From assembly GCF_900129875.1 (NCBI RefSeq), contig NZ_FQXC01000008.1, forward strand, positions 1-64,000: a stretch of 64,000 bases of DNA. Reading direction: 5' to 3'. Made by a program: the position numbers and the translations under genes. Shown in pieces: positions 8,063 through 17,715 of the stretch (its first letter is position 1; every line of letters starts with the position of its first letter). The DNA comes from Marivita hallyeonensis. GTDB taxonomy: Bacteria; Pseudomonadota; Alphaproteobacteria; Rhodobacterales; Rhodobacteraceae. Under the pieces are notes generated by a model that saw only the letters and a program-made list of their open reading frames with translations, was not told the origin of the DNA and did no database searches.

Positions 8063-10678
8063 TTAGTGTACGACCGCATCATCCGGTCGTGGCCGGTTCG
8101 ACGCCGCCACACGGTCACCGATGATGAGCCCTTCAGCCCCTGCCGTGACCGGTACCATGTCGCCGTCCGCGATATCGCCAGCCAACAGCATCTCTGCCAG
8201 CGGATCCTGCAAAGCGCGCTGGATCACGCGCTTCAATGGCCGCGCGCCGAAGACCGGGTCGTAGCCCTCCTCGGCAAGCCACTTGCGAGCACCGTCGTCG
8301 AGTTGCAGGTCGATCTTCCGCGCCGCCAGCCGCTTGAGCAGCCGCGTCATCTGAATATCGACGATCCCCGCCATATCCTCACGCTTCAGGCGATCGAAGA
8401 TCACGGTCTCATCCAGACGGTTCAGGAACTCCGGCCGGAAATGCGCCCGCACAGCGTCCATCACGTCGCGTTTGGCCTGGCTCGGATCAGCGCCATCGGG
8501 CAACTGGCTCAACGCCTGAGACCCAAGGTTCGACGTCAAAACGATCAACGTCTGCTTGAAGTCCACCGTCCGGCCCTGACCATCGGTCAGTACGCCATCA
8601 TCGAGCACCTGCAACAGCACGTTGAACACGTCCGGATGTGCCTTTTCGACTTCGTCGAACAGAACCACCTGATACGGACGCCGCCGCACGGCTTCGGTCA
8701 GCACACCGCCCTCGTCGTATCCGACGTAGCCCGGAGGCGCGCCGATCAGACGGGCCACCGCGTGTTTCTCCATGAACTCCGACATATCGATGCGCACCAT
8801 GGCGTTGTCGTCGTCAAAGAGGAACTCGGCCACAGCCTTGGTCAACTCAGTCTTACCGACACCGGTCGGCCCGAGGAACAGGAAGCTGCCCAGCGGACGG
8901 TTCTCGTCGTTCAGCCCCGCACGCGCGCGCCGCACGGCATTCGCAACGGCACGCACCGCCTGATCCTGACCGATGACCCGCTTGTGCAGACCGTCTTCCA
9001 TGCGCAAGAGCTTCTCACGCTCACCTTCAAGCATCTTGGACGTCGGAATACCGGTCCAACGCTCGACGACGCCAGCGATCTGTTCAGGGCGCACAGCCTC
9101 TTCTACCATCACGTCGTCATCGGCGCTTTCGGCCTCGGACAACTGTTTTTCAAGCTGCGGGATCACGCCATAGGACAGCTCCCCAGCCTTCGCCAAATTG
9201 CCTTCGCGCTTGGCGATTTCCAACTCGGCCCGTGCCTTGTCGAGCTGTTCCTTCAACTCGCGCGCCGACGCAAGCTTGTCGCGCTCCGCCTGCCACTTGG
9301 CCGTCATCTCCGCCGATTGCTGCTGCAGTTCGGAGAGGTCCTTTTCCAGCTTCTCAAGCCGGTCTTTCGACGCCTGATCGTCTTCCAGACGCAGCGCCTC
9401 GACCTCGATCTGCTTTTGCAGAATGTCACGGTCAAGCGCGTCCAGTTCCTCCGGCTTGGAGTCGACTTCCATCCGCAACCGCGACGCGGCCTCGTCCATC
9501 AGGTCGATGGCCTTGTCAGGCAAAAAGCGATCCGTGATGTAGCGATGCGAAAGCGTGGCCGCAGACACCAGGGCCGAGTCCGAAATTCGCACCCCGTGGT
9601 GCAGTTCGTACTTTTCCTTGATCCCGCGCAGGATGGAAATCGTGTCCTCGACTGTTGGCTCAAGAACCATCACCGGTTGGAACCGGCGGGCCAAAGCCGC
9701 GTCTTTTTCCACGTGCTTGCGGAACTCATCCAACGTCGTCGCACCCACACAGTGTAACTCACCCCGCGCAAGCGCAGGCTTGAGCAGGTTCGACGCATCC
9801 ATCGCGCCATCGGCCTTGCCCGCACCCACGAGCGTGTGCATCTCGTCGATGAAAAGGACGATCTCACCGGCAGCTGCGGTGACTTCGGACAGGATGGCTT
9901 TCAGTCGCTCTTCGAACTCACCGCGGTACTTCGCACCGGCAATCAGCGCACCCATGTCGAGCGCAAGCAATCGCTTGTTGCGCAAGCTCTCGGGCACGTC
10001 ACCGTTGACGATCCGCAACGCGAGACCTTCGGCGATTGCCGTCTTACCCACACCGGGCTCACCAATCAGAACAGGGTTGTTCTTGGTCCGGCGCGACAGC
10101 ACCTGCATCGCGCGCCGGATTTCGTCGTCGCGCCCGATGATCGGGTCGATCTTGCCCTCGCGCGCCCGTTGGGTCAGGTCCAGCGTGTATTTCTTCAGCG
10201 CCTCGTACTGATCCTCAGCGCTCGCGCTGTCCGCTGTACGCCCTTTGCGTATGTCATTGATGGCAGAATTCAGTGCCTGTGCATTGACCGCACCGGCGTC
10301 CAAAGCCTCTTTCGCAGGGGATTTCACCATCGCCAGCGCCATCAAAATGCGCTCGACCGGGACAAAGCTGTCGCCCGCCTTTTTCGCGATCTTCTCGGCC
10401 TCGTCGAGGACTTTGCCGGTTGCTGAATCAAGATATACCTGACCGGCATCACCCGATACCTGCGGGATCTTGGCGAGCTTGCCATCCAGCGCCTGAACAA
10501 CGCGCTGCGGCGCACCGTCGGCAGCCGTGATGAGGTTGGAGGCCAGCCCCTGCTCATCATCCATCAATGCTTTCAGAATGTGTTCGGGTGCCAGCCGCTG
10601 GTGGCTCTCCCGCATCGCGATCGTCTGGGCGGCCTGAATAAAGCCGCGCGACCGCTCCGTGAACTTCTCTAAGTTCAT
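8063..10678 (-). CDS. clpB: ClpB, ATP-dependent disaggregase chaperone
   Basis: 871 residues, the normal ClpB length. Order: Clp N-domain ([16 protein letters not shown], residues 5-20, and the [13 protein letters not shown] repeat), first AAA+ domain with Walker [14 protein letters not shown], a long coiled-coil M domain rich in Glu/Lys/Leu, second AAA+ domain with [13 protein letters not shown], and the C-terminal domain. It rescues heat-aggregated proteins with DnaK. The start chosen has GGAGAAGGAGAAGG upstream. A heat-shock-like promoter lies about 75-115 bases upstream, and a hairpin terminator follows the stop. Confidence 0.98.
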   Translation of the reverse strand: MNLEKFTERSRGFIQAAQTIAMRESHQRLAPEHILKALMDDEQGLASNLITAADGAPQRVVQALDGKLAKIPQVSGDAGQVYLDSATGKVLDEAEKIAKKAGDSFVPVERILMALAMVKSPAKEALDAGAVNAQALNSAINDIRKGRTADSASAEDQYEALKKYTLDLTQRAREGKIDPIIGRDDEIRRAMQVLSRRTKNNPVLIGEPGVGKTAIAEGLALRIVNGDVPESLRNKRLLALDMGALIAGAKYRGEFEERLKAILSEVTAAAGEIVLFIDEMHTLVGAGKADGAMDASNLLKPALARGELHCVGATTLDEFRKHVEKDAALARRFQPVMVLEPTVEDTISILRGIKEKYELHHGVRISDSALVSAATLSHRYITDRFLPDKAIDLMDEAASRLRMEVDSKPEELDALDRDILQKQIEVEALRLEDDQASKDRLEKLEKDLSELQQQSAEMTAKWQAERDKLASARELKEQLDKARAELEIAKREGNLAKAGELSYGVIPQLEKQLSEAESADDDVMVEEAVRPEQIAGVVERWTGIPTSKMLEGEREKLLRMEDGLHKRVIGQDQAVRAVANAVRRARAGLNDENRPLGSFLFLGPTGVGKTELTKAVAEFLFDDDNAMVRIDMSEFMEKHAVARLIGAPPGYVGYDEGGVLTEAVRRRPYQVVLFDEVEKAHPDVFNVLLQVLDDGVLTDGQGRTVDFKQTLIVLTSNLGSQALSQLPDGADPSQAKRDVMDAVRAHFRPEFLNRLDETVIFDRLKREDMAGIVDIQMTRLLKRLAARKIDLQLDDGARKWLAEEGYDPVFGARPLKRVIQRALQDPLAEMLLAGDIADGDMVPVTAGAEGLIIGDRVAASNRPRPDDAVVH

Positions 10679-10759
10679 GGGCCTTCTCCTTCTCCTAAGC
10701 ACCCTGAAACCTGAAAACGCCCGCTTGGCGGCACGTCTTGTGTAGGGCCTTCGGATAAA

Positions 10760-10791
10760 GAGATGGGAAACGAAAACGACCCCTTCAAGGG
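10760..10791 (-). promoter_or_regulatory. sigma-32 (RpoH)-type promoter of clpB
   Basis: Read on the minus strand, CCCTTGAA (10791-10784) is followed 16 bases later by CCCATCTC (10767-10760). This is close to the RpoH consensus (CCCTTGAA and CCCATNTA). Transcription would start near 10752, giving a leader of about 75 bases. The -35 box also forms half of a CCCCTTcAAGGGG dyad just after the stop of the upstream small gene, so terminator and promoter overlap. Confidence 0.7.
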
Positions 10792-10802
10792 GCCGTGATC
10801 GC

Positions 10803-11069
10803 TCAGTTCTGTATTTCTTCGAGAACGGTTTCGTTATCGCCGTATTCCGGTCCGGACGGGCTCGGGATGAAACTGCCGTCTGTGTCAGGGTCGTCAACCA
10901 CTTCAAGCGCAGTCTGAGGCGCCACACCCGTATCGAGAGGGCTTGTCTCGATTTGTGCCGAAGGGGGCGCTGCGGGGCCGCCGGTGCGCTCACCGACGAG
11001 CACCATACCGCCCGCGAGGGCAACAAATCCAAGCGGAATGAGGACGTATACTGTGCGTGGCATCGTCAT
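10803..11069 (-). CDS. small membrane-anchored acidic protein of unknown function
   Basis: 88 residues. Residues 5-25 form one hydrophobic anchor ([20 protein letters not shown]). The rest is a low-complexity, acidic, Pro/Ser/Asp-rich tail likely exposed in the periplasm. No known domain is seen. The start overlaps the stop of the upstream gene by four bases (ATGA), and GGAG precedes it, so the two are translationally coupled. Together they look like a small envelope pair; the role is unknown. Confidence 0.65.
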   Translation of the reverse strand: MTMPRTVYVLIPLGFVALAGGMVLVGERTGGPAAPPSAQIETSPLDTGVAPQTALEVVDDPDTDGSFIPSPSGPEYGDNETVLEEIQN

Positions 11070-11488
11070 CCTGAGCTCCCTTCAACTTCGTCGGCCCGGA
11101 TAAGACCCGTGTCATTGCTTACCGTGCCATTCTCAAGGTCATGTACGTCGCTCGGCGACAAAAGACGGCGCCCCTCATCTGCGACAGTGTTTTCGTATCC
11201 CGGACGCTCTATCGCCGTTAGGTCAGACGCGTCACCAGAGCCGTCGATAAGCGATCCAGTGTCCACATGCATGACGACGCCGTCATCCGATAACGCAACG
11301 GTCCCTTCAGGGTTGCTTCCTGCCCCTGTCGGATTCTGTGCAACGGTATCTGCATAAGGATTGGTCTCTGAGTACGGTGTCGGGCCAAAGACCCATACTG
11401 CGACACCGACAAGGCCAAGGCACACCACCGAAACAGCGGTGAACGACAGCGCGGTGCGCGTAAAGCTTGGTTTGTGGAAGTCAGTCAT
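11066..11488 (-). CDS. small membrane-anchored protein of unknown function
   Basis: 140 residues. A polar N-terminus (MTDFHKPSFTR) is followed by a hydrophobic segment at about residues 11-32 (TALSFTAVSVVCLGLVGVAVWVF) and then a long acidic, Gly/Ser/Asp-rich region with no recognised domain. The composition resembles the 88-residue partner encoded just downstream, with which it overlaps by four bases. GGAACAAC precedes the ATG. It is divergent from pyrF with 107 bases between the starts. Confidence 0.65.
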   Translation of the reverse strand: MTDFHKPSFTRTALSFTAVSVVCLGLVGVAVWVFGPTPYSETNPYADTVAQNPTGAGSNPEGTVALSDDGVVMHVDTGSLIDGSGDASDLTAIERPGYENTVADEGRRLLSPSDVHDLENGTVSNDTGLIRADEVEGSSG

Positions 11489-11595
11489 TGGTTGTTCCTT
11501 TCGTTGCCTTCTCAACGGCTGAGCTGCGTCAGAGTTCCTTGACCCGAACAAACCACCCTGTAAGACAAGGCAAATTTGCAGAGGGAGTTCACCCC

Positions 11596-12312
11596 ATGAC
11601 CGATGACCGTTTGATCGTTGCTCTGGACGTGCCGAATGCCGTTGCCGGTCTTGAACTGGCGGCCCGGATTGGGGACGCGGTGTCATTCTACAAAATCGGC
11701 CTTGGCATGCTGACCGGCGGCGGTCTGGCGCTGGCGAATGAGCTGAAGCAGGACCACGGCAAACGCATCTTTCTCGACATGAAACTGTTCGACATCGGCG
11801 CGACCGTCGAAGCGGCAACACGTGGCCTCGCGCAGTTCGATCTCGATTTCCTGACGGTGCACGGAGATCCCCATGTTGTCCGTGCTGCAAAAGAAGGCGC
11901 GTCAGGGTCGGACCTGAAAATTCTGGCTGTCACGATCCTGACCTCGCTCGACAGGAGCGATCTTGATGCCAATCTGATCCGCGAAGGCGACATTCCCGAA
12001 ATCGTGGCCGAGCGCGCGGTTAAAGCTTTCGAGGCAGGTGCCGATGGAGTAATTGCGTCGCCCAACGAGGCGGCCATGATCCGTGCTCTGCCCGAGGCCG
12101 AGGGTCGATTGATCGTCACGCCCGGCGTGCGCCCTGCGGGGGCCGATCTTGGCGATCAAAAACGTGTCGCAACCCCGGCCAATGCAATCGCCAGCGGCGT
12201 CGACCATATCGTGGTCGGACGCCCGGTCTGGCGCGCGACCAACCCGCGTGCAGCCGCCCTCGCCATCGTCGCCGAGATGCAATCGCCGCAAGCTGTTCAA
12301 GCCAACGCCTAA
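11596..12312 (+). CDS. pyrF: orotidine 5'-phosphate decarboxylase
   Basis: 238 residues, the usual length. It decarboxylates OMP to UMP, the last step of de novo pyrimidine synthesis. The catalytic Asp-Lys-Asp array is in FLDMKLFDIGATV, with the upstream LIVALDVPN and the phosphate loop VTPGVRP and ASGVDHIVVGRP. The ATG follows GAGGGAGTT. The stop overlaps by four bases the end of the convergent NUDIX gene. Confidence 0.97.
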   Translation: MTDDRLIVALDVPNAVAGLELAARIGDAVSFYKIGLGMLTGGGLALANELKQDHGKRIFLDMKLFDIGATVEAATRGLAQFDLDFLTVHGDPHVVRAAKEGASGSDLKILAVTILTSLDRSDLDANLIREGDIPEIVAERAVKAFEAGADGVIASPNEAAMIRALPEAEGRLIVTPGVRPAGADLGDQKRVATPANAIASGVDHIVVGRPVWRATNPRAAALAIVAEMQSPQAVQANA

Positions 12313-12710
12313 TCCTGCGGACGCGTGGTCACATAGCGCTGCACCATCATCGCGAAATGCGGGACGGCGTCTCTATGGCTGATAAACGACTGGGGCAGCA
12401 TGAGGTGCCAGCCCAGCCCTTCACCGCCGAACACGATATCGCGGTCCGCGCCATCGGGAAGATGCGAGGCAAAAAACACGCCGCGCTTGTACCTTGCCCG
12501 CCAGACCAGATGGTCGTGTTCCAATCGAAGGCCGATTTCTTCGTGAGTCTCGCGTAAGACACAGGCTTCCGCCGTCTCGTCGCCTTCACGCCCGCCACCC
12601 GGCAGGTCGAGCCGCCCTGGCCAGGGGATACCGGGCGTGTGGTCACGCTTGAGCACCACGATCTGCGGACCGATAAAGAGGATCAGTTTCGCCCCGCCGA
12701 ACTCTGTCAC
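12309..12710 (-). CDS. NUDIX hydrolase
   Basis: 133 residues from a GTG start. The Nudix box is intact: GGGREGDETAEACVLRETHEEIGL (the G-x5-E-x7-R-E-x2-E-E pattern). It would cleave a nucleoside diphosphate linked to another moiety; the specific substrate is not visible. The start is chosen because the VTEFGGAKLILFIG strand begins the domain, and upstream codons run into the divergent dinB leader. It is convergent and overlapping with pyrF by four bases. Confidence 0.85.
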   Translation of the reverse strand: MTEFGGAKLILFIGPQIVVLKRDHTPGIPWPGRLDLPGGGREGDETAEACVLRETHEEIGLRLEHDHLVWRARYKRGVFFASHLPDGADRDIVFGGEGLGWHLMLPQSFISHRDAVPHFAMMVQRYVTTRPQD

Positions 12711-12777
12711 CGCTTGACCCTTTTGCCTTCTCAGCCGTGGGTGTACTCTGCCCGCACCCGACCGGAACGCCAACACC

Positions 12778-14031
12778 ATGCCTGCCGTTTGCCGCGATTG
12801 CCTTACCGAATTCGACACCGGACCCCGCTGCCCGTCCTGCCGGAGCCCGCGCATTATCGCGCATGATGAGCTTTACGATCTGACCATCGCGCATATGGAT
12901 TGCGATGCGTTCTATGCGTCCGTCGAAAAGCGCGACAATCCAGAGCTTGCAGACAAACCCGTCATCATCGGCGGTGGTCGGCGCGGGGTCGTGTCCACCG
13001 CCTGCTACGTTGCACGCATTCGCGGTGTCCGGTCGGCAATGCCCATGTTCCAGGCGCTCAAGCTCTGCCCGGACGCGGTGATCATCAAACCACGCTTTGA
13101 CGCCTATGTCGCCGCATCCAAGGCCATCCGCGCGATGATGGACGAATTAACCCCCATCGTCGAACCCCTGTCACTCGACGAGGCGTTCATGGACCTCACC
13201 GGCACCGCTCGCCTGCACGGCCATCCGCCAGCGGTGATGCTGGCGCGGCTGGTGAAGCGGATGCGCGAAGAACTCGGTCTGACCGGCTCAATCGGGCTCA
13301 GCCACAACAAGTTCCTCGCCAAGATCGCCTCCGACCTCGACAAACCGCGTGGATTCTCGGTGATCGGCAAGGCCGAAACCGAGGCCTTCCTGCGCCCCAA
13401 ACCAGTGCGCCTGATCTGGGGTGTCGGCCTCGCCACTCAGGAGGCCTTGGAAAAAGCGGGCATTCGCACATTCGAAGACCTTCATCGCTGGGACAAAGAG
13501 GATCTGACCGCCCGCTTCGGCGGGATGGGAGAACGTCTTTGGTACCTCGCACGTGGACAAGATCATCGACGCGTTTCGGCCAACGCACCGATGAAATCCA
13601 TCTCGAACGAAACAACCTTCCACGAAGATACCAACGACCCCGACTTGCTGGACGGCCATCTCTGGCGGATGTGCGAAAAAGTGGCTGACCGTGCGAAAGC
13701 CAAGGGGATGGCGGGGCGCGTTGTCACTCTCAAACTCAAACGGTCGAACTTTGCGCTGGTGACCAAGCGCACCTCGCTGACTGATCCCACCCAGATCGCG
13801 GACCGCATCTACCGCATCGCGCGCGGGCTCTTCGATCAAGTCGGAGATAAGGGCCCATACAGGCTCTTGGGTGCAGGCATCAGCGATCTCAGCCCCGCAG
13901 ACGGAGCTGACCTGTCGGGCGATCTTCTTGATCCTCAGGGCGTGAAGCGGGCACAGGCGGAACGGGCGACGGACGCCATTCGGGACCGGTTTGGACCCGA
14001 CGCCATCCTGAAGGGTCGCGCCCTACGCTAA
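12778..14031 (+). CDS. dinB: DNA polymerase IV (Y-family) with N-terminal zinc-ribbon-like extension
   Basis: 417 residues. The Y-family catalytic motifs are AHMDCDAFYASVEKRD (about 38-53) and PLSLDEAFMDLTGTARL; the little-finger region follows. It performs error-prone translesion synthesis. The first 30 residues are unlike E. coli DinB: CRDC (5-8) and CPSC (18-21) form a Cys4 zinc-ribbon-like knob. Starting at a later Met would remove this knob, but the encoded Cys pairs are too regular to be untranslated. I have no LexA box to report. It is divergent from the NUDIX gene. Confidence 0.93.
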   Translation: MPAVCRDCLTEFDTGPRCPSCRSPRIIAHDELYDLTIAHMDCDAFYASVEKRDNPELADKPVIIGGGRRGVVSTACYVARIRGVRSAMPMFQALKLCPDAVIIKPRFDAYVAASKAIRAMMDELTPIVEPLSLDEAFMDLTGTARLHGHPPAVMLARLVKRMREELGLTGSIGLSHNKFLAKIASDLDKPRGFSVIGKAETEAFLRPKPVRLIWGVGLATQEALEKAGIRTFEDLHRWDKEDLTARFGGMGERLWYLARGQDHRRVSANAPMKSISNETTFHEDTNDPDLLDGHLWRMCEKVADRAKAKGMAGRVVTLKLKRSNFALVTKRTSLTDPTQIADRIYRIARGLFDQVGDKGPYRLLGAGISDLSPADGADLSGDLLDPQGVKRAQAERATDAIRDRFGPDAILKGRALR

Positions 14032-14050
14032 GGTGCGGCCGTTACCACAT

Positions 14051-14368
14051 TCACATCAACTGGTTTTCCTCGTCGGTCGCCGAGATACCCAAAGCCTCAA
14101 GCCCCGCTTCCAGATGGTCGGCCAGATGAGGCGTACCAATCAGGTAGTCTGCAGTCGGCGTCGTCGCTTCGCGCATGGCTGTCGCGTAGGCTTCGTCCCA
14201 GTCATCGACCTCGAACGCGCCTCGTCCGATCCACATGATGGTGACCAGCGCGGCTTGCTCTTCCTCGTCCATCCGGTCGATGAAGGCCCGCATCTCGCCC
14301 TCCGCGCGCTCAAGCTCGCGCGCCATCACAATAACTGCGGCGACCTTCCTGACGCTGATCTGTTCCAT
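14051..14368 (-). CDS. DUF3775-like small protein
   Basis: 105 residues, acidic and helical. It resembles DUF3775: an N-terminal VRKVAAVIVMARELERAEG helix, then RAFIDRMDEEEQAALVTIMWIGRG, and an EAYATAMREA-to-YLIGTPHLADHLEAGLEALG C-terminal half. Function is unknown. It is convergent with dinB (19-base gap) and may be transcribed alone. Confidence 0.7.
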   Translation of the reverse strand: MEQISVRKVAAVIVMARELERAEGEMRAFIDRMDEEEQAALVTIMWIGRGAFEVDDWDEAYATAMREATTPTADYLIGTPHLADHLEAGLEALGISATDEENQLM

Positions 14369-14428
14369 GCCGACTCTCCCTTCCGGTTTCGCTCAGAATG
14401 AAAGGATTACCGCGGGTCGGCTTTGATC

Positions 14429-15160
14429 TTAAGCAAATAAACGATAGTAAAGCCAATCCGGCAGGAATTGACTGCCGCGGAACACCCAGGAAAACACGGT
14501 TGGAAAGCTGCGCTTGAAGCTGTCGGTGTTCATATGTTCGAAAAACTCGCGCGCCGCTTCGTCGGGTTCCATGATAAACGGCATGCTGAAATCATTCTTG
14601 TCGGTGAGGCGCGTTTTCACGAAGCCCGGGTTCACCAACTGCACCTTCACGTTGCTTTTATGCAAATCGGCATAAAGCGACTCGGCAAGTGTCATGACGC
14701 CCGCCTTGGACGACGTGTAAGCCGCCGCGTTGGGCAAGCCACGGAACCCGGACAGAGAGCCCGTCAGAACAATATGCCCGGCGTCCCGTTCCACGAACTT
14801 CGGAACGACGACGCCCATCAAACGCATGGCACCTGTGAAATTGATGTCGGCCATTGCGACGGCTTGATCCGCATCCCACTCTTTTGCGCCGAACGGCCAG
14901 TAGACGCCCGCGATCTGGATGACGCCGTCGATGTCCCCTATCGAGTCAGCAGCCTCTTTGACCGAGTCCATGTCCGACACATCAACGGTCACCACATCGG
15001 CGCGGCCGGGCAATTGGTCGGCCAGTTCCTTGAGCTTGTCTTCACTTCGCGCAGAGAGGATCAGATGCACCCCTGCCGCACTCATCTTTTTCGCAAGCGC
15101 TTGTCCCAGGCCTTCACTCGCCCCGACCAACCAATACCGTTTTCCAGCCCAATCGCTCAC
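14429..15160 (-). CDS. short-chain dehydrogenase/reductase, last gene of the RpoE-linked operon
   Basis: 243 residues, SDR superfamily. The NAD(P)-binding motif is VGASEGLGQALAKKM (GxxxGxG), the catalytic triad appears as TGSLSGF and YTSSK (Ser, Tyr, Lys), and NPGFVKTRL is the cofactor loop. Substrate is unknown. It overlaps the upstream DUF3833 gene by four bases (ATGA) and is the fifth gene in the set read away from rpoE, corresponding to the SDR of the R. sphaeroides RSP_1087-1091 set as I recall it. A lipid role is inferred from that context only. Confidence 0.9.
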   Translation of the reverse strand: MSDWAGKRYWLVGASEGLGQALAKKMSAAGVHLILSARSEDKLKELADQLPGRADVVTVDVSDMDSVKEAADSIGDIDGVIQIAGVYWPFGAKEWDADQAVAMADINFTGAMRLMGVVVPKFVERDAGHIVLTGSLSGFRGLPNAAAYTSSKAGVMTLAESLYADLHKSNVKVQLVNPGFVKTRLTDKNDFSMPFIMEPDEAAREFFEHMNTDSFKRSFPTVFSWVFRGSQFLPDWLYYRLFA

Positions 15161-15723
15161 GCAGCTTCCTTCCGTCGCATCGTGGCCACCAACTCGGCCA
15201 CCTTGATTCCGTATTTACGGAACTGGCTGCGGTTCACGATGGTTCCGTTCGGTGCCAGATACATCCAATCGGTGGTATCCAGCACATGCCCGCCCTGCGC
15301 CTCGGGGAGCTTGAACTTGTATTTCAACTTAACGGTCGGGCCGCTTTGCATGCCTTCGCCTTCGCCGACCACGTCTGAGGCCGTCGCGCGAATGCGACCG
15401 TCATTACCCACCGTGAGGTTCCACTCGCGCAAGGCCTCTTCGCCGTTGTCGTAGACGAACCGTTCCCTCATGACGCCCTTGTTGCCGGTCCATTCCGCTT
15501 GGAAGTCGCCAACAAAGCGCGACGTCACGCGACCGGTCGGTCCATAGATGACCCCTTCACAGACAATCGGCCCGTTAAGATGCGACCGCAGGTCAAACAC
15601 CTCGCCCTGCGCATCGGCGTAATCGGTCGGATTTTGGCTGATGAAGCCGAAATACCGGCTTTTCAGGTAGCCGAGGATGAGCATGATGCTCGCCCCTAGA
15701 AAGACGAGAAAGACAGTCTCCAT
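15157..15723 (-). CDS. DUF3833-family membrane-anchored protein
   Basis: 188 residues. The N-terminus is a hydrophobic anchor (METVFLVFLGASIMLILGY), followed by a lipocalin-like beta-rich body. DLRSHLNGPIVCEGVIYGPTGRVTSRFVGDF and WMYLAPNGTIVNRSQFRKYGIKVAELVATM match DUF3833, often found beside SDR and lipid-modifying genes. Four bases separate it from the transporter gene upstream, and it overlaps the SDR gene downstream. A lipid-binding or lipid-handling role is inferred. Confidence 0.85.
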   Translation of the reverse strand: METVFLVFLGASIMLILGYLKSRYFGFISQNPTDYADAQGEVFDLRSHLNGPIVCEGVIYGPTGRVTSRFVGDFQAEWTGNKGVMRERFVYDNGEEALREWNLTVGNDGRIRATASDVVGEGEGMQSGPTVKLKYKFKLPEAQGGHVLDTTDWMYLAPNGTIVNRSQFRKYGIKVAELVATMRRKEAA

Positions 15724-15727
15724 GACG

Positions 15728-16960
15728 TCACTCCTTCCCTAGTGGTGTTGCGACCAGCAAAGCGATCGCCACCAGTTTCAACGCGCAGGGAACTCCTGCG
15801 TAGAGCAGTGTCAGTGTCCAAAGAGCGGTTTCAGAATTGTCGGTCCCCGAGACAAAACCGCTTGCCTCGAGGATCGGAAGTAGCGCAATCGCCGCAAAGG
15901 CCAGCGTGAACTTCGACACGAAGCCCCAAAGCGCAAATCCTTCTGTCGCGTTCGGCGCCACCGTTTCCATCCGCCGCGCGAAAATCGCAGGCAGAAGCGT
16001 CAGATCGGCGCCCACCGCCGCGCCGGAGGCAAGGCAGATCACAGCAAAGAACAGCGTGTCGCCACTGCCGAGAAAAAGCGCGAAACTGAACGCGATGATG
16101 GCCAGAACCATCGCGGCCAGCAGCGCCTGCTTCGCGCCGATCCTTTCGGCGAGCGTTCCCCAAACGGGCGCCGCTGCTGCAGCAGATACGAAAAACAAGA
16201 GAAGAAGCGGACCTTCCCAACCCGGCGCATCCAGACGGCTTTCGACAAAGAACAGAAACAGTGTCGAACTCACCGCCACTGGCGCGGCATTCACCAATGC
16301 AATCAGCAAAAGCCTGCGCGAGACACCGTCCTTCAAGACCGGCCCGAACCCCGCCGACAACGTCGTCGCGCGGCCGCGCCATTCGTTCTGCATCGCCAGT
16401 CCAGCCAGCACACAGGCCAAAGCGAAAACGATGGCGTAAGCGGTGAACTCAGGCCACGCCAGTGCAAGAAAGATCGATGGCATCACGGACGCGACGCAGA
16501 CACCCAGAAGGGCCCCGGTCTCACGCCACCGCGCCAATCGGATGTGGCCGGTGCCGCTGCCCAGCGCTTCAGCCTTCTGCACTCCGCGCGCATAGAAATT
16601 GATGGTGAGGAAACTGAACGCGGAAAACACCAGCGTCAGCATGACGGCAAACCACAAAACGGGATTGGTCGGCGGATCGATGGCGAACAACCCGAACATC
16701 GCCACCGCCATGATCGCAAGCGCCAGCGCGATCGCAAGTCCCTGAAACCGGCGCACGGCGACGGCAAGTTTCCCCAACAGCGGGTCCTGCACCACGTCAA
16801 GCAAGCGCAACCCGAACAAGACGGTCCCGAGGGCAGCAAGGCTCACGCCGTATTCGTCGACATAGAATTTCGGCGCGTGAATATAGATCGGCAAACCGGC
16901 TGCCGCGAGGACAGCCGCAAAGACGGCGTAGCCGCCGAGGTTCTGCCGAACGGCCTGCAT
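15728..16960 (-). CDS. GPH/MFS-type transporter
   Basis: 410 residues with about twelve hydrophobic segments. The N-terminus (GYAVFAAVLAAAGLPIYIHAPKFY) and the FGLRLLDVVQDPLLGKLAV loop are typical of glycoside-pentoside-hexuronide:cation symporters. In this gene neighbourhood the transporter is more likely to move lipid precursors or a related small molecule than sugars, but that is inference. The start is the ATG whose first base overlaps the DUF1365 stop (TAATG), giving coupling. Earlier in-frame codons lack membrane character and lie in the DUF1365 gene. Confidence 0.88.
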   Translation of the reverse strand: MQAVRQNLGGYAVFAAVLAAAGLPIYIHAPKFYVDEYGVSLAALGTVLFGLRLLDVVQDPLLGKLAVAVRRFQGLAIALALAIMAVAMFGLFAIDPPTNPVLWFAVMLTLVFSAFSFLTINFYARGVQKAEALGSGTGHIRLARWRETGALLGVCVASVMPSIFLALAWPEFTAYAIVFALACVLAGLAMQNEWRGRATTLSAGFGPVLKDGVSRRLLLIALVNAAPVAVSSTLFLFFVESRLDAPGWEGPLLLLFFVSAAAAAPVWGTLAERIGAKQALLAAMVLAIIAFSFALFLGSGDTLFFAVICLASGAAVGADLTLLPAIFARRMETVAPNATEGFALWGFVSKFTLAFAAIALLPILEASGFVSGTDNSETALWTLTLLYAGVPCALKLVAIALLVATPLGKE

Positions 16961-17715
16961 TATTGGCTCACTTCTTCCATCGGCGGCTCCGGCCGCGTAC
17001 GATAGCGCGACCCCTTCCACCAGAGTTTCAGCGCCTGCCAATGGATCAGCGCCAGAACGCGCCGCGACCCCAGCGGTCGACGCAGAAGCGACCGCAAAAT
17101 CGACCCGTTGCTGATGGCCTTGCGCGGTCCCGTGAGTGTGGCAATCAAACCGCCCGAGGTCTGGCTGTAATCAATCCAGATCCCGATCTTGTCCGGCCGG
17201 ATATCGAAGCGGAACTCGTACCCACCTTCGACCGGTTGGAACGGCGAAACGTAGAAAATCTTCGTCGCGGTCAGCCGGTCGGACGGTGAAATCGGCGATC
17301 CGTCAGACTTGCGGCAGAGATAAGAATGACGGTCCCCAAACGTGTTCGTCACCTCTGCTATCACTGCGACGAGATTGTCGTGCGCGTCATGCGCCAGCCA
17401 GAAGGACACCGGGTTGAACACATGGCCCAGAACCCTCGGTTGCGCGAGCAGCATCAACCGCCCCTTCGCCCGTACCTGATGCGCCTCCAGAACCTCACGC
17501 GCCCAAGTCGCGCCTCGGCCCTGCCCCGGCGCGCCACCGTGATCGACGTCGTAAAGGCTCGTCAGATTGCGCCCGTTGCGCGAGAAGAACCACGGCGTCT
17601 GCGGCTCTTCCTCAGCGTCCAGCATCACGTAGTCGATAGAGTAGCGAAACGCATTGTCGTTGCTCCCCTTGCGACCGTGATAGGTGTGGCCGACGATATG
17701 ATCGACGGTATTCAT
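16960..17715 (-). CDS. DUF1365-family protein
   Basis: 251 residues. Family marks: HTYHGRKGSNDNAFRYSIDYVMLDAEE near the start, LMLLAQPRVLGHVFNPVSFWL in the middle, and FYVSPFQPVEGGYEFRF. DUF1365 genes almost always sit beside a flavin amine-oxidase-like gene and often a cyclopropane fatty acid synthase; in R. sphaeroides the equivalent locus is implicated in furan fatty acid synthesis. The start is the ATG at 17715, overlapping the upstream stop by one base; a GTG one codon earlier is an equal option. No cyclopropane synthase lies in this operon. Confidence 0.9.
   Translation of the reverse strand: MNTVDHIVGHTYHGRKGSNDNAFRYSIDYVMLDAEEEPQTPWFFSRNGRNLTSLYDVDHGGAPGQGRGATWAREVLEAHQVRAKGRLMLLAQPRVLGHVFNPVSFWLAHDAHDNLVAVIAEVTNTFGDRHSYLCRKSDGSPISPSDRLTATKIFYVSPFQPVEGGYEFRFDIRPDKIGIWIDYSQTSGGLIATLTGPRKAISNGSILRSLLRRPLGSRRVLALIHWQALKLWWKGSRYRTRPEPPMEEVSQ

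Noticed and set aside
8066-9757. 563-codon open frame antisense to clpB
   Set aside because: ClpB on the minus strand is complete and well conserved; this is a codon-bias mirror.
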